From Desulfosarcina alkanivorans (lineage in GTDB: Bacteria; Desulfobacterota; Desulfobacteria; Desulfobacterales; Desulfosarcinaceae), in the NCBI RefSeq assembly GCF_009688945.1, contig NZ_AP021874.1, positions 5,456,001-5,520,000 of the forward strand: DNA of 64,000 bases, given 5' to 3'. The notes beneath the pieces are model-generated. The model saw only the letters and a program-made list of their open reading frames with translations, was not told the origin of the DNA and made no database searches. Below, in pieces: positions 50,581-59,967 of this stretch. A program made the translations under genes and the position numbers. Position 1 is the stretch's first letter, and every line of letters starts with the position of its first letter.

Positions 50581-52302
50581 ATGAAAAGGTCTCTTTTTTT
50601 ACCTGGGCTATCAGGCACCCTATTGGCGCTCCTGACGGTGGGACTTTTCATGGCTTCGGCTGTGCGGGCAAACATCATTACCAGCGGAGACGTCAGTCCA
50701 GACGATCCCGGCACCTGGACAAGTTCAACGCGTGTTTATATCGGGGACGATGGCACGGGAAGGCTGGCCATCACCGAAGGCAGTATGATGGCGGTTTACC
50801 GGGTCTATATCGGCCACGACTCAGGCTCCATCGGAACGGTGACGGTCGATGGCGAAGGGTCCACAATGACCAACAGCGATTATCTCGTCGTAGGTGATAG
50901 TGGTACGGGAACACTGGCCATCACCGACGGCGGTTCGGTGACGAATGACAATGCTTACATCGGATGGGACTACGACGCCATTGGAGCGGTGACGGTCGAT
51001 GGCGAAGGGTCCGCATGGTCCAGCAGCGGCTATATCCAAGTGGGCGACCGTAGCCTGGGAACACTGGCCATCACCAACGGCGGTTCGGTAACGAGCTCTG
51101 GAGGGTATATCGCCGAAAGCTCCGGTTCCACCGGAACGGTGACCGTCGACGGCGTGGGTTCCACATGGGCCGATAGCGTTTTTATTTTAATTGGCGAAGC
51201 AGATAGTACGGGCACGTTGAAAATAACCAACGGCGGTTCGGTCAATACTGTGTTGAGCAGCCTTGGTATCGCTTCCGGCTCTGTCGACACGGCGATCATC
51301 GATGGCGTGGGGTCAACCTGGACCAACAGCAGTTATCTCTCTGTGGGTTGCGCTGGTACGGCAACGATGAGTATCACCAATGGCGGTGCGGTAACGAGTT
51401 CCTCTGGGCAGATCGGCTGGGGCGGCGGCGGCAAAGGGACGGTGACCGTTGACGGCTCAACCTGGACCATGAGTGAATCCCTCCTCATGGGCTACGACTG
51501 TACGGGAGAACTGAGTATCACCAATGGTGGTACGGTGACGAGTTCCTACGCGTTTGTCGGTTATGGGACCGGCTCCGGAACGACGATCGTAACCGTCGAT
51601 GTCGACAGTGAGCTCAAAGTGGGATCGGCTGACGATAGCTGGAAGGGAACCATTTCAAACATCGAAACCATTCGCCTGGTGGCAGGTGCGGGGGCGGGCT
51701 CTGGCACCTATACGCCCATGTCTTACGGCACAATGGAAGGAGACGGCAGCGTCCAGGCTCTGGGCGGGGTGTGGGATGAAACCGCTCACACAATAACGGT
51801 TAGCGATGCCGTTACAGCCCGGGGCGCAGGCGGGGCCACCGCCTCCCTTGTTCTGACCGGAAACCAGCGGGCGCTGATCACCGACAGCGGGACCGGCAAG
51901 GCCGTGGGCGCCAGCTTTATGGGGGGCGACGCATCCACCGCAATCACCCTGACCGCAACCGCCGTCAGTGGCGTTAACTTCGCTTCGCTCGAGAGCCGTA
52001 TCGCCGAAATTGAGGAAAAGATTCTCTCCGCCTGGAGCTTCTCGACAGATGGCTATACGGTAAGTGCCGACCATCCGGTTTATCTCTCCCTTTATGCCGA
52101 TTCGGCCGGTGGCCTTCTGAGTCTGACCATCTGGCATCGTATGAGCGGCGAATGGATTGAATACGACGCTTCCGGTCTTACCTTCGACGGCACCTATGCC
52201 AGCTTCACCGTGACCGAGTTGGGAGAGTACGCAGTGACTGCTGCATCCGCAGTTCCCACAAAAGGAATGCCTTGGATTCCCTTACTGCTTCTTGGAGAAT
52301 AA
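50581..52302 (+). CDS. Surface protein of T5SS/PEP-CTERM-type beta-helix repeats
   Basis: 573 residues with a signal peptide (cleavage near VRANI). From about residue 45 to 345, units of roughly 45-50 residues recur with the pattern GTLAITNGGSVTSS, YIG, GSxGTVTVDGxGSTW. This resembles the autotransporter-type repeat family shared by T5SS and PEP-CTERM proteins (TIGR04393-like). A less repetitive region (about 370-470) and a C-terminal beta domain (SLTIWHRMSGEWIEYD) follow. The very end, VPTKGMPWIPLLLLGE, looks like a sorting or membrane tail cut short, with no basic residues behind it. An IS-like repeat begins 32 bases after the stop, so truncation by insertion is possible. Confidence 0.75.
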   Translation: MKRSLFLPGLSGTLLALLTVGLFMASAVRANIITSGDVSPDDPGTWTSSTRVYIGDDGTGRLAITEGSMMAVYRVYIGHDSGSIGTVTVDGEGSTMTNSDYLVVGDSGTGTLAITDGGSVTNDNAYIGWDYDAIGAVTVDGEGSAWSSSGYIQVGDRSLGTLAITNGGSVTSSGGYIAESSGSTGTVTVDGVGSTWADSVFILIGEADSTGTLKITNGGSVNTVLSSLGIASGSVDTAIIDGVGSTWTNSSYLSVGCAGTATMSITNGGAVTSSSGQIGWGGGGKGTVTVDGSTWTMSESLLMGYDCTGELSITNGGTVTSSYAFVGYGTGSGTTIVTVDVDSELKVGSADDSWKGTISNIETIRLVAGAGAGSGTYTPMSYGTMEGDGSVQALGGVWDETAHTITVSDAVTARGAGGATASLVLTGNQRALITDSGTGKAVGASFMGGDASTAITLTATAVSGVNFASLESRIAEIEEKILSAWSFSTDGYTVSADHPVYLSLYADSAGGLLSLTIWHRMSGEWIEYDASGLTFDGTYASFTVTELGEYAVTAASAVPTKGMPWIPLLLLGE

Positions 52303-52333
52303 TTGGGTTAAGACAAAGGCAGTAATTATTTTT

Positions 52334-52400
52334 AAAATGAAGTGGGATTTAAATTGTGACAATATTCGATGGGGATATTGTCATCGTTCATTGTGTCATC
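52334..52400 (+). repeat. IS-end-like repeat, copy 1
   Basis: AAAATGAAGTGGGATTTAAA, then GTGACAATATTCG and GATATTGTCATCGTTCATTG, align with AAAATGAATAGGGATTTTTA, GTGACAAGATTCG and AATATTGTCACCGTTTGTTG at 59968-60033 in the same orientation. It may be the end of a decayed insertion sequence. Confidence 0.6.
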
Positions 52401-52540
52401 GACACGCTCCGCTATAACCCAAATGGTTTGGGATTCAACGAAAAATGGCACCCCCCGATTCCATTCTGTCAATATCCGGCGATTTCCGCCATGCAAAGAC
52501 CGCATTTTTGATCCTTCCGTGGCTTTTTTTATCAGCCATC

Positions 52541-53206
52541 TCATTGGGGATGGCCGACGGTCTGGGCAAGAATGATTCGCTGTTCTTTGCGCAGACCCAT
52601 TTTTTCAGCTAGCGCCGTTCGATCGATCCAATCGCGAACCACCGTTCCCAGCCCGGACGCAGCGCAGAAGAGATAGACGTTCTGGCTGATGAATCCGGTA
52701 TCGGCAGCCGCATAAAACAGTTTCCGATCGTCTGGCCGGTCTCCCAGCCTGGAAAAATCGGCCACATAGATCAGATTCAGCGGGGCATCTGCCACGAAGT
52801 CCTGCTTGCCGCAAAAGCGGCGTATATCCTCTTTGTCGAGTTGAACCAGCTGGTGAATGTGGGGATCGTATAGAAACAACCCGTCGGCCGTGGCCGCATA
52901 AATTTCAATTTCCTGTGAATTCATGGGCGAGGGGGCCGTGCGATATCCAGTGTCCCGGCGGTTGACCCCAAAGGCGGCCCAGAGCAGGTCTGACAGCATT
53001 TGCCGGGCCAGGGGCCGGCTGCTGAATGAACGGGTGGATTTGCGATTTCTGAGTGCCGACATCAAGGAACTGCCGTCACCTGGGGACGGCTTCGGCAGAA
53101 GGTTCGCCCCGGCCTGGTCTGCAAACAATGCCGAGGGTTGAATGGCCGCCAGGATGGTGCCGCCCGCCGCCGCACCCAGGAACTTTCGTCGTGTAACCGT
53201 AGACAT
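52541..53206 (-). CDS. Tat-exported SagB/ThcOx-type nitroreductase-family protein
   Basis: 221 residues. A twin-arginine signal is visible (VTRRKFLGAAAGGTILAAI). The FMN-binding nitroreductase fold has LMSALRNRKSTRSFSSRPLARQMLSDLLWAAFGVNRR, GLFLYDPHIHQL, AADTGFISQNVYLFCAASGLGTVV and a short C-terminus. SagB-like proteins oxidise or reduce small substrates; without the azoline biosynthesis partners no bacteriocin role is implied. It is probably a periplasmic flavoprotein and a single gene. Confidence 0.83.
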   Translation of the reverse strand: MSTVTRRKFLGAAAGGTILAAIQPSALFADQAGANLLPKPSPGDGSSLMSALRNRKSTRSFSSRPLARQMLSDLLWAAFGVNRRDTGYRTAPSPMNSQEIEIYAATADGLFLYDPHIHQLVQLDKEDIRRFCGKQDFVADAPLNLIYVADFSRLGDRPDDRKLFYAAADTGFISQNVYLFCAASGLGTVVRDWIDRTALAEKMGLRKEQRIILAQTVGHPQ

Positions 53207-53400
53207 GGCGTTTCCTTTTTTGTGGCCCGGTTTTTCTGATACCGGTGCAGGTCACATTGGCTTTTCAAGAAACATTATGCGCCCGGGAGGAAATGGTCAA
53301 ACGTAAAAATTCCGGCGCTGGGCACCGATCAGGCGTTTGATTCAGATCCGGCCCTGATCTGTATGCCACAAACAACCATACGGGGATAAACTTCACGCCG

Positions 53401-53718
53401 CTAGGATTTGACCAGTCGCAAAACGTGGGTATCCTGCAGCTTCTGCCATACGGCGTGAATGATAACAAATGTAGGATCCGTCGGTTCATCGAATTTTTGC
53501 GCTGCAACCAGACAATCGGACAATAGAATGTCATTACCGTTCCACAGCCTGAAGTCTTTCGCTATCTGGGAGCCGATCTCGCGATCGATGAGATAGAGTT
53601 CATCCGATCCCATGGCTGACAACCTGGTCCTGTCCAACAATGGTAGATCGTTCAAAATGGTGGTTACCGCTTCGTCTATCGTTAATGGGAGTTCAATGCC
53701 GATTGATTTTGGAATCAT
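53401..53718 (-). CDS. DUF6794-like small protein
   Basis: 105 residues. IELPLTIDEAVTTILNDLPLL, then GSQIAKDFRLWNGNDILLSDC, resemble the DUF6794 pattern (P.T.eEAi... and ...IRN.fgLW.GN..Ll.dC). The family function is unknown, and it is frequently found near toxin-immunity or accessory loci. The sequence is AT-richer than the genes to the left. It stands alone. Confidence 0.55.
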   Translation of the reverse strand: MIPKSIGIELPLTIDEAVTTILNDLPLLDRTRLSAMGSDELYLIDREIGSQIAKDFRLWNGNDILLSDCLVAAQKFDEPTDPTFVIIHAVWQKLQDTHVLRLVKS

Positions 53719-54308
53719 GGGACCCTTTTACCTGAGATGGAAGTTACAAATTTGTGTTTAAAAGCAGGCTGAATTTTTCAATAATGTTAATAGCACTGCC
53801 GCTTTCAATAATTACTTCCAAAAATGCAAATTCACTGCCAATTCAATCAGGCTTTCCCTGGTCATGATAGCAGCAGGTTACCGGCTAGAAAAGTTGGAAT
53901 AATATAGGTTGTCTAATTTGGCCAAAAAAATGGCCGAGCAAATAAGCTCATGTGGGTCACAACGAATGATGACAATGGGGGGCTTGAAATTATAGAGGAT
54001 ATTGACGGAGTCACAACGAAAAATGGCAATGACCTTCAATGAACTTTGTCAATATCCTGTGGTTTTACATGATCATTTGTCAATTTCCGCAAATTATTTG
54101 AAAGCGACTGTAATCATTGAATATAAATAATAACGATTCGGCGTTTCCTGCATAGAATGCTAACCATCACTCATTGGTCAATAATATATTATTGCCTTTA
54201 GGCAGTATCTTTCATTGAGAATGTAAAAAACTTACAAAACGCATGGGGATAGAAAAGATAATAGCCCTGCTGAAAAAACAATGAGTAACGATAATTCTTG
54301 CTCCATGT
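53719..54308. other. AT-rich intergenic region with repeat fragments
   Basis: 590 bases without a supported gene. TCACAACGAATGATGACAAT (53957-53976) and GTCACAACGAAAAATGGCAA (near 54010) resemble the inner end of the repeats at 52334 and 59968, in inverse orientation, so decayed copies lie here. The rest is low in GC. Confidence 0.5.
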
Positions 54309-54959
54309 CTAATAGCTTTCCTTGATTGCCGATTCAATTAAATCACGCAATTGATTGTAACCAAAATCCGAGAGTGGTTTTCCATTTACAAAAAATCCTG
54401 GTGTCTTTCTGACATTTAGGGTTTTGGCATCTGCAAGATCTTGTTGAATGATTTTTTCTATTTCAGGATCTTTCATATCCTCTTTTAATTTTTCAATATC
54501 GAGCCCTACCATGGAAAGAAAGCGCCACATCTTCTGGGGCTGGACGACGTGATGGCTGGTCCAATGCCGCTGTGTGCCGTAAAGGACATCCATTGTCTCC
54601 CAGAATTTGCCTTGTCTTTGCGCTGCCTCTAAAATCTTGACTGGAAAATCAGCGCCTTCATGCAGGGGGTTGTAGCGAATGACCAGCTTGATTTTGTCAG
54701 GATGGGCGTCCATCAGCTGTTTGACAAAGGGGTGAAACGCGCTGCAGGTTTCGCAGGCCGGATCGGTGAATTTGATCAGATAGACCTTGGCATCGTCGCT
54801 GCCAAGTGTCTGGGAATAAGGTCGAACAAATGTCGATGCATTTTCCTGGGCCAAGAAGCCGTATCTATCGGCTTGATGTTTTTTGTAGACATAAACTCCC
54901 GCAATAAAGATAAAAATTAAAAATACACCTGATAATAGAACAATATTTTGTTTCTTCAT
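54309..54959 (-). CDS. DsbA-family thiol-disulfide oxidoreductase (BdbD-like)
   Basis: 216 residues. An N-terminal membrane anchor (VLLSGVFLIFIFIAGVYVY) holds a thioredoxin-like domain with active site CETC in FTDPACETCSAFHPF and the cis-Pro in KTPGFFVNGKPL. It should introduce disulfides in exported proteins. It overlaps the DsbB-like gene by 4 bp (start 54959, upstream stop 54956), so the two are coupled, like BdbC/BdbD. It is the last gene of the minus-strand operon-like set. Confidence 0.87.
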   Translation of the reverse strand: MKKQNIVLLSGVFLIFIFIAGVYVYKKHQADRYGFLAQENASTFVRPYSQTLGSDDAKVYLIKFTDPACETCSAFHPFVKQLMDAHPDKIKLVIRYNPLHEGADFPVKILEAAQRQGKFWETMDVLYGTQRHWTSHHVVQPQKMWRFLSMVGLDIEKLKEDMKDPEIEKIIQQDLADAKTLNVRKTPGFFVNGKPLSDFGYNQLRDLIESAIKESY

Positions 54960-55393
54960 TTATTTACCTTTGTCCTCAAAACATAAAGAAGCGTTGAAAT
55001 AGTTGAAAATGAAAGCAATGACAGCAGTGGAATCGTAATGAAGCCAAATAAATCTAAATATGTTTCGGAACACGAAACACCTTGACTGCAAGGCTGTATG
55101 CTCTCCGGAATGAATCCGGTGTAAAGAAGAAAGTGATAAAACGCGATCGCCCATCCGATTAATGCTAAGGGTAATGCGTATTTGATGATGGTTTTGTCGA
55201 ATGGGAATAGACCAACTAAAAAAATTACAGCCAATGGGAACATAAAAATTCTTTGATACCAGCACAGTGCACATGGCGGTAATTCCATAACTTCACTGAA
55301 GAAAAAACTTCCCAAGGTTGATGCGCTGGCTATAATCCAGCAAAGAAAGGCGATGTTCCAATTGGTGTTGGATTCATTATTAGATTTGATCAT
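54956..55393 (-). CDS. DsbB/BdbC-like disulfide bond formation protein
   Basis: 145 residues from ATG 55393 (an upstream in-frame start at 55450 is possible). Four membrane helices are visible. The quinone-side Cys pair is in MELPPCALCWYQRIFMFPL and the periplasmic pair in IQPCSQGVSCSETYLDL. It should reoxidise the DsbA-like partner with quinone. The gene belongs to the same operon as TlpA and the cytochrome c maturation genes. Confidence 0.87.
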   Translation of the reverse strand: MIKSNNESNTNWNIAFLCWIIASASTLGSFFFSEVMELPPCALCWYQRIFMFPLAVIFLVGLFPFDKTIIKYALPLALIGWAIAFYHFLLYTGFIPESIQPCSQGVSCSETYLDLFGFITIPLLSLLSFSTISTLLYVLRTKVNK

Positions 55394-55462
55394 TGTTTGT
55401 CCATAAAGAGAATGATGTTCTGTGTATATCCTTTTGTATCTTCGTCTCAATCGTTTGTCCTG

Positions 55463-56035
55463 TTATTGAATATTGCTCAAGTCTCTGAAGTATTTAATAG
55501 CTTCAGGCGTGGCCCAATCCCTGGGTCCAATAATTTTTTCTACAATGTTTCCGCTTTTATCAATGATCAGGCTTTCTGGCACACCGGTCGTATGATAAAG
55601 ATTTTTCACGATTCCCTTTGTATCCGTAAGGGTAAGAAAGCTCAGATTGTGCTTTTTCATAAATGGAGAAACTACCTGAGGTCCCGAAGAGTCAATACTG
55701 ACAGCTACGATGGCGAAGTTTTCGTTTTTCAGCTCCTGATGGAGCTTTTCCATTGACGGCATTTCCTGGACACACGGAGGGCACCAGGTCGCCCAAATGT
55801 TCAGAAGAATGACCTTGCCTTTGTAATCGGAGAGGCTGACCATCTTTCCGTTCAGATCCGGCAGAGAAAAGTCTGGAGCTGGAGTGCCTTTTTTTAGCGA
55901 CGGTGTGGAATTAAGGTTGAACAAAGCATCTTTGGATTGGAGTAAAATAACGATACAAATACCTGCCACGATCAATCCAACCAGAAATACGTTCTGGAAT
56001 TTTATCCCAGTACCCTGCTCTGAATTCTCGCTCAT
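55463..56035 (-). CDS. TlpA/ResA-like thioredoxin
   Basis: 190 residues. A membrane anchor (VFLVGLIVAGICIVILLQ) is followed by a thioredoxin fold with WCPPC in LLNIWATWCPPCVQEMPSM, plus APDFSLPDLNG and the cis-Pro in GVPESLIIDKSG. This is the periplasmic reductase that keeps apocytochrome c thiols reduced for heme attachment in system II (CcsX/ResA). It sits next to ResB and CcsA, which supports this role. Confidence 0.87.
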   Translation of the reverse strand: MSENSEQGTGIKFQNVFLVGLIVAGICIVILLQSKDALFNLNSTPSLKKGTPAPDFSLPDLNGKMVSLSDYKGKVILLNIWATWCPPCVQEMPSMEKLHQELKNENFAIVAVSIDSSGPQVVSPFMKKHNLSFLTLTDTKGIVKNLYHTTGVPESLIIDKSGNIVEKIIGPRDWATPEAIKYFRDLSNIQ

Positions 56036-56067
56036 ATCTTTTTAACCTTTAATTCTCGGGCCTAAAT

Positions 56068-56210
56068 AGTGTTCATCCAGAAATAGGAAAATTGGGTCGA
56101 GATCAAGGCGCGCGAAAAATTTTACCGCAGGCATATGGCTGATATTCCGAGGATAAAATTTTGAGCGCAACGCAGATATCGGACAAATTGGCCATTTATG
56201 GATGGGCACT
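56068..56210. mobile_element. 143-bp MITE-like element between ccsA and tlpA
   Basis: Terminal inverted repeats AGTGTTCATCCAGAAATAGG (left) and AGTGCCCATCCATAAATGGC (right, complement) match at about 16 of 20 positions, and AAAT or TA flanks both ends as a possible target duplication. A diverged copy lies at 25908-26040 in the opposite orientation. It has no coding capacity, so it must be moved by a transposase elsewhere. It splits the operon and may carry a promoter or terminator. Confidence 0.75.
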
Positions 56211-56243
56211 AAATAATTGATGCACACAATCAACATTTGCCAA

Positions 56244-57086
56244 TCACCCTGCCGTTCCATAGCTGTGAAGGCCCGGCAAGTAATTGACGCCAAAATAGGT
56301 AAACAATACGGCAGCAAAACCGATCATTGAAAAGACGGCAATTCGTCTGCCGCGCCAGCCTCTCATCAGCCGCGCATGCAATAACGTTGCATAAACGAAC
56401 CAGGTTATCAGAGACCAGGTCTCTTTCGGGTCCCAGCCCCAATAGCGACCCCATGCAGAATTTGCCCAAACTGCACCCGATATGATTCCGGCGGTCAAAA
56501 AGAGGAATCCGAACAGAACCATTTGGTGCGTGAGCTCATCCAAAAGGCGTTGCTTGGGAAGTCGTGAACGCAACGTGCCTACAGGCGCTTGGTCGTTCTT
56601 TTTGGCCAAATACATCAGAGCGAGACCGAAGGCTATGGCAAAGGCTGCATAGCCAATGAAACAAGTGACAACATGAACCGTCAGCCAGTTGCTTTTTAAT
56701 GCGGGTAAAAGCGGTTGGATACGATCGCTGATGTTCGGCGATAACGATGCATAGGCGATCGATAGAAATGCGAGAGGCATGGCGAATACGCCGATCGTCT
56801 GGTGACGATATTTTCGTTCTATGACCAGATAAATAACGGCAATCATCAAAGAGAAGAAGACCAGTGACTCATAAAGATTGGAAAGCGGTATCCGGCCTAT
56901 GCCCATAGTATAGGACTCCACCCATCTCATTACAAAGCCAGCAGCGTTTCCGAGTATCCCCGCTGATGCGACCCAGGTCGCCCACCGATTCAAATGAGGT
57001 TTGTGGAAGATCCACGCAACGAGATAGAGGGTCGCGGCAAATCCATACACGAAAGTAGTGATCGACAATATAAGGGAGTTATTCAT
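56244..57086 (-). CDS. ccsA: Cytochrome c biogenesis protein CcsA/ResC
   Basis: 280 residues with about eight membrane helices. The heme-handling tryptophan-rich motif is visible as WGRYWGWDPKETWSLITWF, followed by conserved His in YATLLHARLM. CcsA, with ResB, exports heme and attaches it to apocytochrome c in system II. It starts 10 bases after the ResB stop. Confidence 0.88.
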   Translation of the reverse strand: MNNSLILSITTFVYGFAATLYLVAWIFHKPHLNRWATWVASAGILGNAAGFVMRWVESYTMGIGRIPLSNLYESLVFFSLMIAVIYLVIERKYRHQTIGVFAMPLAFLSIAYASLSPNISDRIQPLLPALKSNWLTVHVVTCFIGYAAFAIAFGLALMYLAKKNDQAPVGTLRSRLPKQRLLDELTHQMVLFGFLFLTAGIISGAVWANSAWGRYWGWDPKETWSLITWFVYATLLHARLMRGWRGRRIAVFSMIGFAAVLFTYFGVNYLPGLHSYGTAG

Positions 57087-57095
57087 TTTTAATTC

Positions 57096-58457
57096 CTATA
57101 GTTTGCTGAGATCTTCACCAAGTTGATGACTCGCCATTTCAAATCCGACCCGGTTTCGATTGGTGACACCGTATATTGTGATACGGCTGCTGTTGGTGCT
57201 CGGCTGCAAGTCAACAACAATCTTTTGATGAGACATGAAAAACGCTATCCAGCAGCCGACAAGTAACAGGACAAAACCAAGGTAAACGATCGGAACACCA
57301 GGGTCTTTGGTTACCTGCAGACCGGTGTAAAATGCATCCTCATACCCATCGACAGATATGAACCAATCGCCTTTGCGCATTTTATCGAATGTTGGAAAAC
57401 GAAGCGGCAGAGCAATTTCTTGGGATTCCTTTCCAGGTTTTTCCAGGAATCCTTCAATTGCCTCACCTATCATTGTTCCTCGGAAACTGTAGTTTCCGGT
57501 GTACCGCAGCAAAGTGAATTGTCCAGCTCCATCAGGCAATCCTACAGTCTGTCCCATTGAAAGATTGTGAAGCGGACTTTCATTTGACTTTGATGACGTG
57601 AACTTGATCCGGACTCGATTGGGAGGTGTTTGGCCATAACTGGATTGAAAGAAATTAATGCCATTGTATCGCAGAGGATCATTTACAATAATATCCTTCT
57701 CGGCAACTTTCTCTCCATTTTCCAATATGGTAAGGCTCGACCTGAATTCTTTGGGCGAACCGGAGTCGTAAAAGCTGACATCGAAGTCTTCGCATCGGAC
57801 TTCAAAACCCAGTGGCAGCGTGGCATCACTGTTGCGTAGCCGGATAGAATTGGCGCTTTGTCCCTCGGGGATGTTGACGAACCCATCGAAACCTAAAAAC
57901 GATCCAATCAACGCCCCGGCTAAAATGATGACAATGCTTAAGTGCACAGCCGGAACGCCCAGCCTTGTCCATCGCCCTTTTTCAGCGACGATCATCATGC
58001 CAGGCTTCTCCGAGCTCATTTCCACTCTTTTGTATTTTTTCCCGATGTACGCTTTATATAGCGGCAATAATTCATCAGTATGGCGTGGATCGGAAAATTC
58101 TCCAATTGGACTTTTTTTCTTGATCGTTTCTAACCGAAGATTTTTAGACGAGACAATTTTCCAGATCGCAGGCCACCGTTTAATCGTACATACCGTTATG
58201 TTAATCGCCAATATTCCGATGAGGGTCTGGAACCACCAGGAATAATACATGTCTAAAATGTCGAAGACTTGCATCAAACGATAGGCGAATTCACCGTAGG
58301 CCCGAATATAGAAAGATGGATCTGCTTTCTGGGGAATAAATGTTCCAAGCACTGAGGTCGCTGCCAATAGGGTAAGGGTCACAACGGTAAGCTTCACGGA
58401 CGCAAAAATATCCCAAAGCGCGTCAAGCATCCGCTTGGAGCGGTTAGCCGTTTTCAT
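57096..58457 (-). CDS. resB: Cytochrome c biogenesis protein ResB/CcsB
   Basis: 453 residues from ATG 58457, behind GAGGAAG; ATG 58493 is an alternative that overlaps the TPR gene. Membrane helices at the N-terminus (KLTVVTLTLLAATSVLGTF, then YSWWFQTLIGILAINITVC) and C-terminus flank a large periplasmic region, as in ResB. The motifs LGVPAVHLSIVIILAGALIGS and FVNIPEGQS fit the family. It works with CcsA in heme delivery. Low GC suggests a different origin from the surrounding genes. Confidence 0.88.
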   Translation of the reverse strand: MKTANRSKRMLDALWDIFASVKLTVVTLTLLAATSVLGTFIPQKADPSFYIRAYGEFAYRLMQVFDILDMYYSWWFQTLIGILAINITVCTIKRWPAIWKIVSSKNLRLETIKKKSPIGEFSDPRHTDELLPLYKAYIGKKYKRVEMSSEKPGMMIVAEKGRWTRLGVPAVHLSIVIILAGALIGSFLGFDGFVNIPEGQSANSIRLRNSDATLPLGFEVRCEDFDVSFYDSGSPKEFRSSLTILENGEKVAEKDIIVNDPLRYNGINFFQSSYGQTPPNRVRIKFTSSKSNESPLHNLSMGQTVGLPDGAGQFTLLRYTGNYSFRGTMIGEAIEGFLEKPGKESQEIALPLRFPTFDKMRKGDWFISVDGYEDAFYTGLQVTKDPGVPIVYLGFVLLLVGCWIAFFMSHQKIVVDLQPSTNSSRITIYGVTNRNRVGFEMASHQLGEDLSKL

Positions 58458-58482
58458 TAAATGAACTTCCTCATTTAGAATT

Positions 58483-59079
58483 TTATCGGTCATGACCTTC
58501 TTTGTAATGTTTGACCATCTGATCAACGCTATGGTTATTACCAGCCATTGCTATCGGGTTGATTTCAAGCAACTCCTCCCAGGTTCTGATCGCACCATCG
58601 CGATCCCCCAAATCGTGCATCAGAACGATTCCCTTGTTGAATCTTGCGGTTTCGTGTTTTGGGTTTACGGAGATGGCTTTGTCAAACTTAACAATCGCTT
58701 CTCGGGGTTGACCGTTTCGTCTGTACATGATTCCCAAATCCGTTAGTACGTCAGCATTGTTTGGATTTAGCTCAAGCGATTTTTCATATGCGTCAATGGC
58801 CTGGACATGATTGTTCATGTCAAAGTAGGTATGGCCCAACTGAACCCAAGCACTGGTATTGCCTGGATTCTGAGCAACTTCCTGCCTAAGGACTTCTGAC
58901 CGCTGCGCGTGGTCCATGTCTGTGGTTGTCCGTTTTGAGGCGGTTGTGGAAACCGTTCCAGTTTTATAAACAGCCACACAGATACCTGAAAAAAAACCTA
59001 ATACGAACATTGCCACAGCTATGATCATCGTTTTTTGCTGTGAGATGGATCTGGCTTGGATAGTTCTTTTATTTTTCAT
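58483..59079 (-). CDS. Membrane-anchored TPR protein
   Basis: 198 residues. An N-terminal hydrophobic segment (MIIAVAMFVLGFFSGICVAVY) anchors three or so TPR repeats: SAWVQLGHTYFDMNNHVQAIDAYEKSLELNPNN and following. It resembles the NrfG/CcmI-type TPR proteins that hold apocytochrome c during maturation. It stands at the head of the system II operon, so apocytochrome chaperoning is a reasonable inference. Confidence 0.8.
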   Translation of the reverse strand: MKNKRTIQARSISQQKTMIIAVAMFVLGFFSGICVAVYKTGTVSTTASKRTTTDMDHAQRSEVLRQEVAQNPGNTSAWVQLGHTYFDMNNHVQAIDAYEKSLELNPNNADVLTDLGIMYRRNGQPREAIVKFDKAISVNPKHETARFNKGIVLMHDLGDRDGAIRTWEELLEINPIAMAGNNHSVDQMVKHYKEGHDR

Positions 59080-59274
59080 AATGCACCGATAAAACTCTAC
59101 AAAACGCTATTGCCAAAGTGCGATAACCCACACTGACAGGATTGCGGCGATGTAAATAACAATGTAAAGGAAATGGGATCTGAACAGAGGGAAGCCAGAT
59201 GTGGCGTAATAGCCGCGACTGCGCGACTATGCCCTGTCGCTGTGGCGAAACCGGCTTGCCTCACCGGGAAGGAA

Positions 59275-59727
59275 TCAACAAAGAATTGATTTAGTTAGGA
59301 TATAAATCGGTGAAGATGCTTGAATTATCGGTAATTTTGCGGAACCAACGGTAGTTTTGGTGCAATTTTTTAGGTTTTCAAAACATGCTGCTTCGGCAAG
59401 TCGATACACGTCGTCGGAAAAAGATGCACTGATGAAGGTTGCTTGGCCAGACGCCTGACAATAATCGGCCTTACAGCATGCGGCTTCTGCCCCCACATCA
59501 TTTACACTGTTTTTTTGAATTGAATCAGTTCGATAGTGGTGGGAAAGTGAAGGCTTGCATACATTGAGGATGGCTCTGTTTACTTGGTTTCGATTTGATA
59601 TAGGAATACAGGCACTTTCTATCTTAACACAGCATGCCTGTTGTGCCGTCACCATACCATGCATCGCGAAGAATACCCCTACGATGGCCAGGCTGGTATA
59701 GATAATTTTTTGAAGAATCTTACTCAT
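59275..59727 (-). CDS. Secreted cysteine-rich hypothetical protein
   Basis: 150 residues from ATG 59727 (an upstream in-frame start at 59817 is less likely). A signal peptide (IIYTSLAIVGVFFAMHGMVTA) precedes a region with repeated cysteine pairs: QQACCVKIESAC, AEAACCKADYC, CFENLKNC. No family is recognised. Its place directly upstream of a disulfide and cytochrome c maturation operon suggests a substrate of the DsbA/DsbB pair, but this is inference. Confidence 0.55.
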   Translation of the reverse strand: MSKILQKIIYTSLAIVGVFFAMHGMVTAQQACCVKIESACIPISNRNQVNRAILNVCKPSLSHHYRTDSIQKNSVNDVGAEAACCKADYCQASGQATFISASFSDDVYRLAEAACFENLKNCTKTTVGSAKLPIIQASSPIYILTKSILC

Positions 59728-59967
59728 GGTTTCTATGATTGTTTTTATGCTATTCGTATGCCACGTTGTGATACCACTGTCAACGGTATATTCGCTTCTC
59801 TGACGATCATTAACCAATCACATCCGGTTTTGTTCAGGATTGTCGGGCATCTTTACCGATCTTTAGCATACATAACAGATACCCGATAGCTATTGGATGT
59901 GATTGAAAACCAAGATTATGAGCGTGCGCCAACAAAAATGGGCCGACTTCTCAAAAGTCAACCCACT

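Noticed and set aside
52332-52544. 70-codon frame on the minus strand
   Set aside because: Covers the IS-end-like repeat; DNA-level repeat explains it better.
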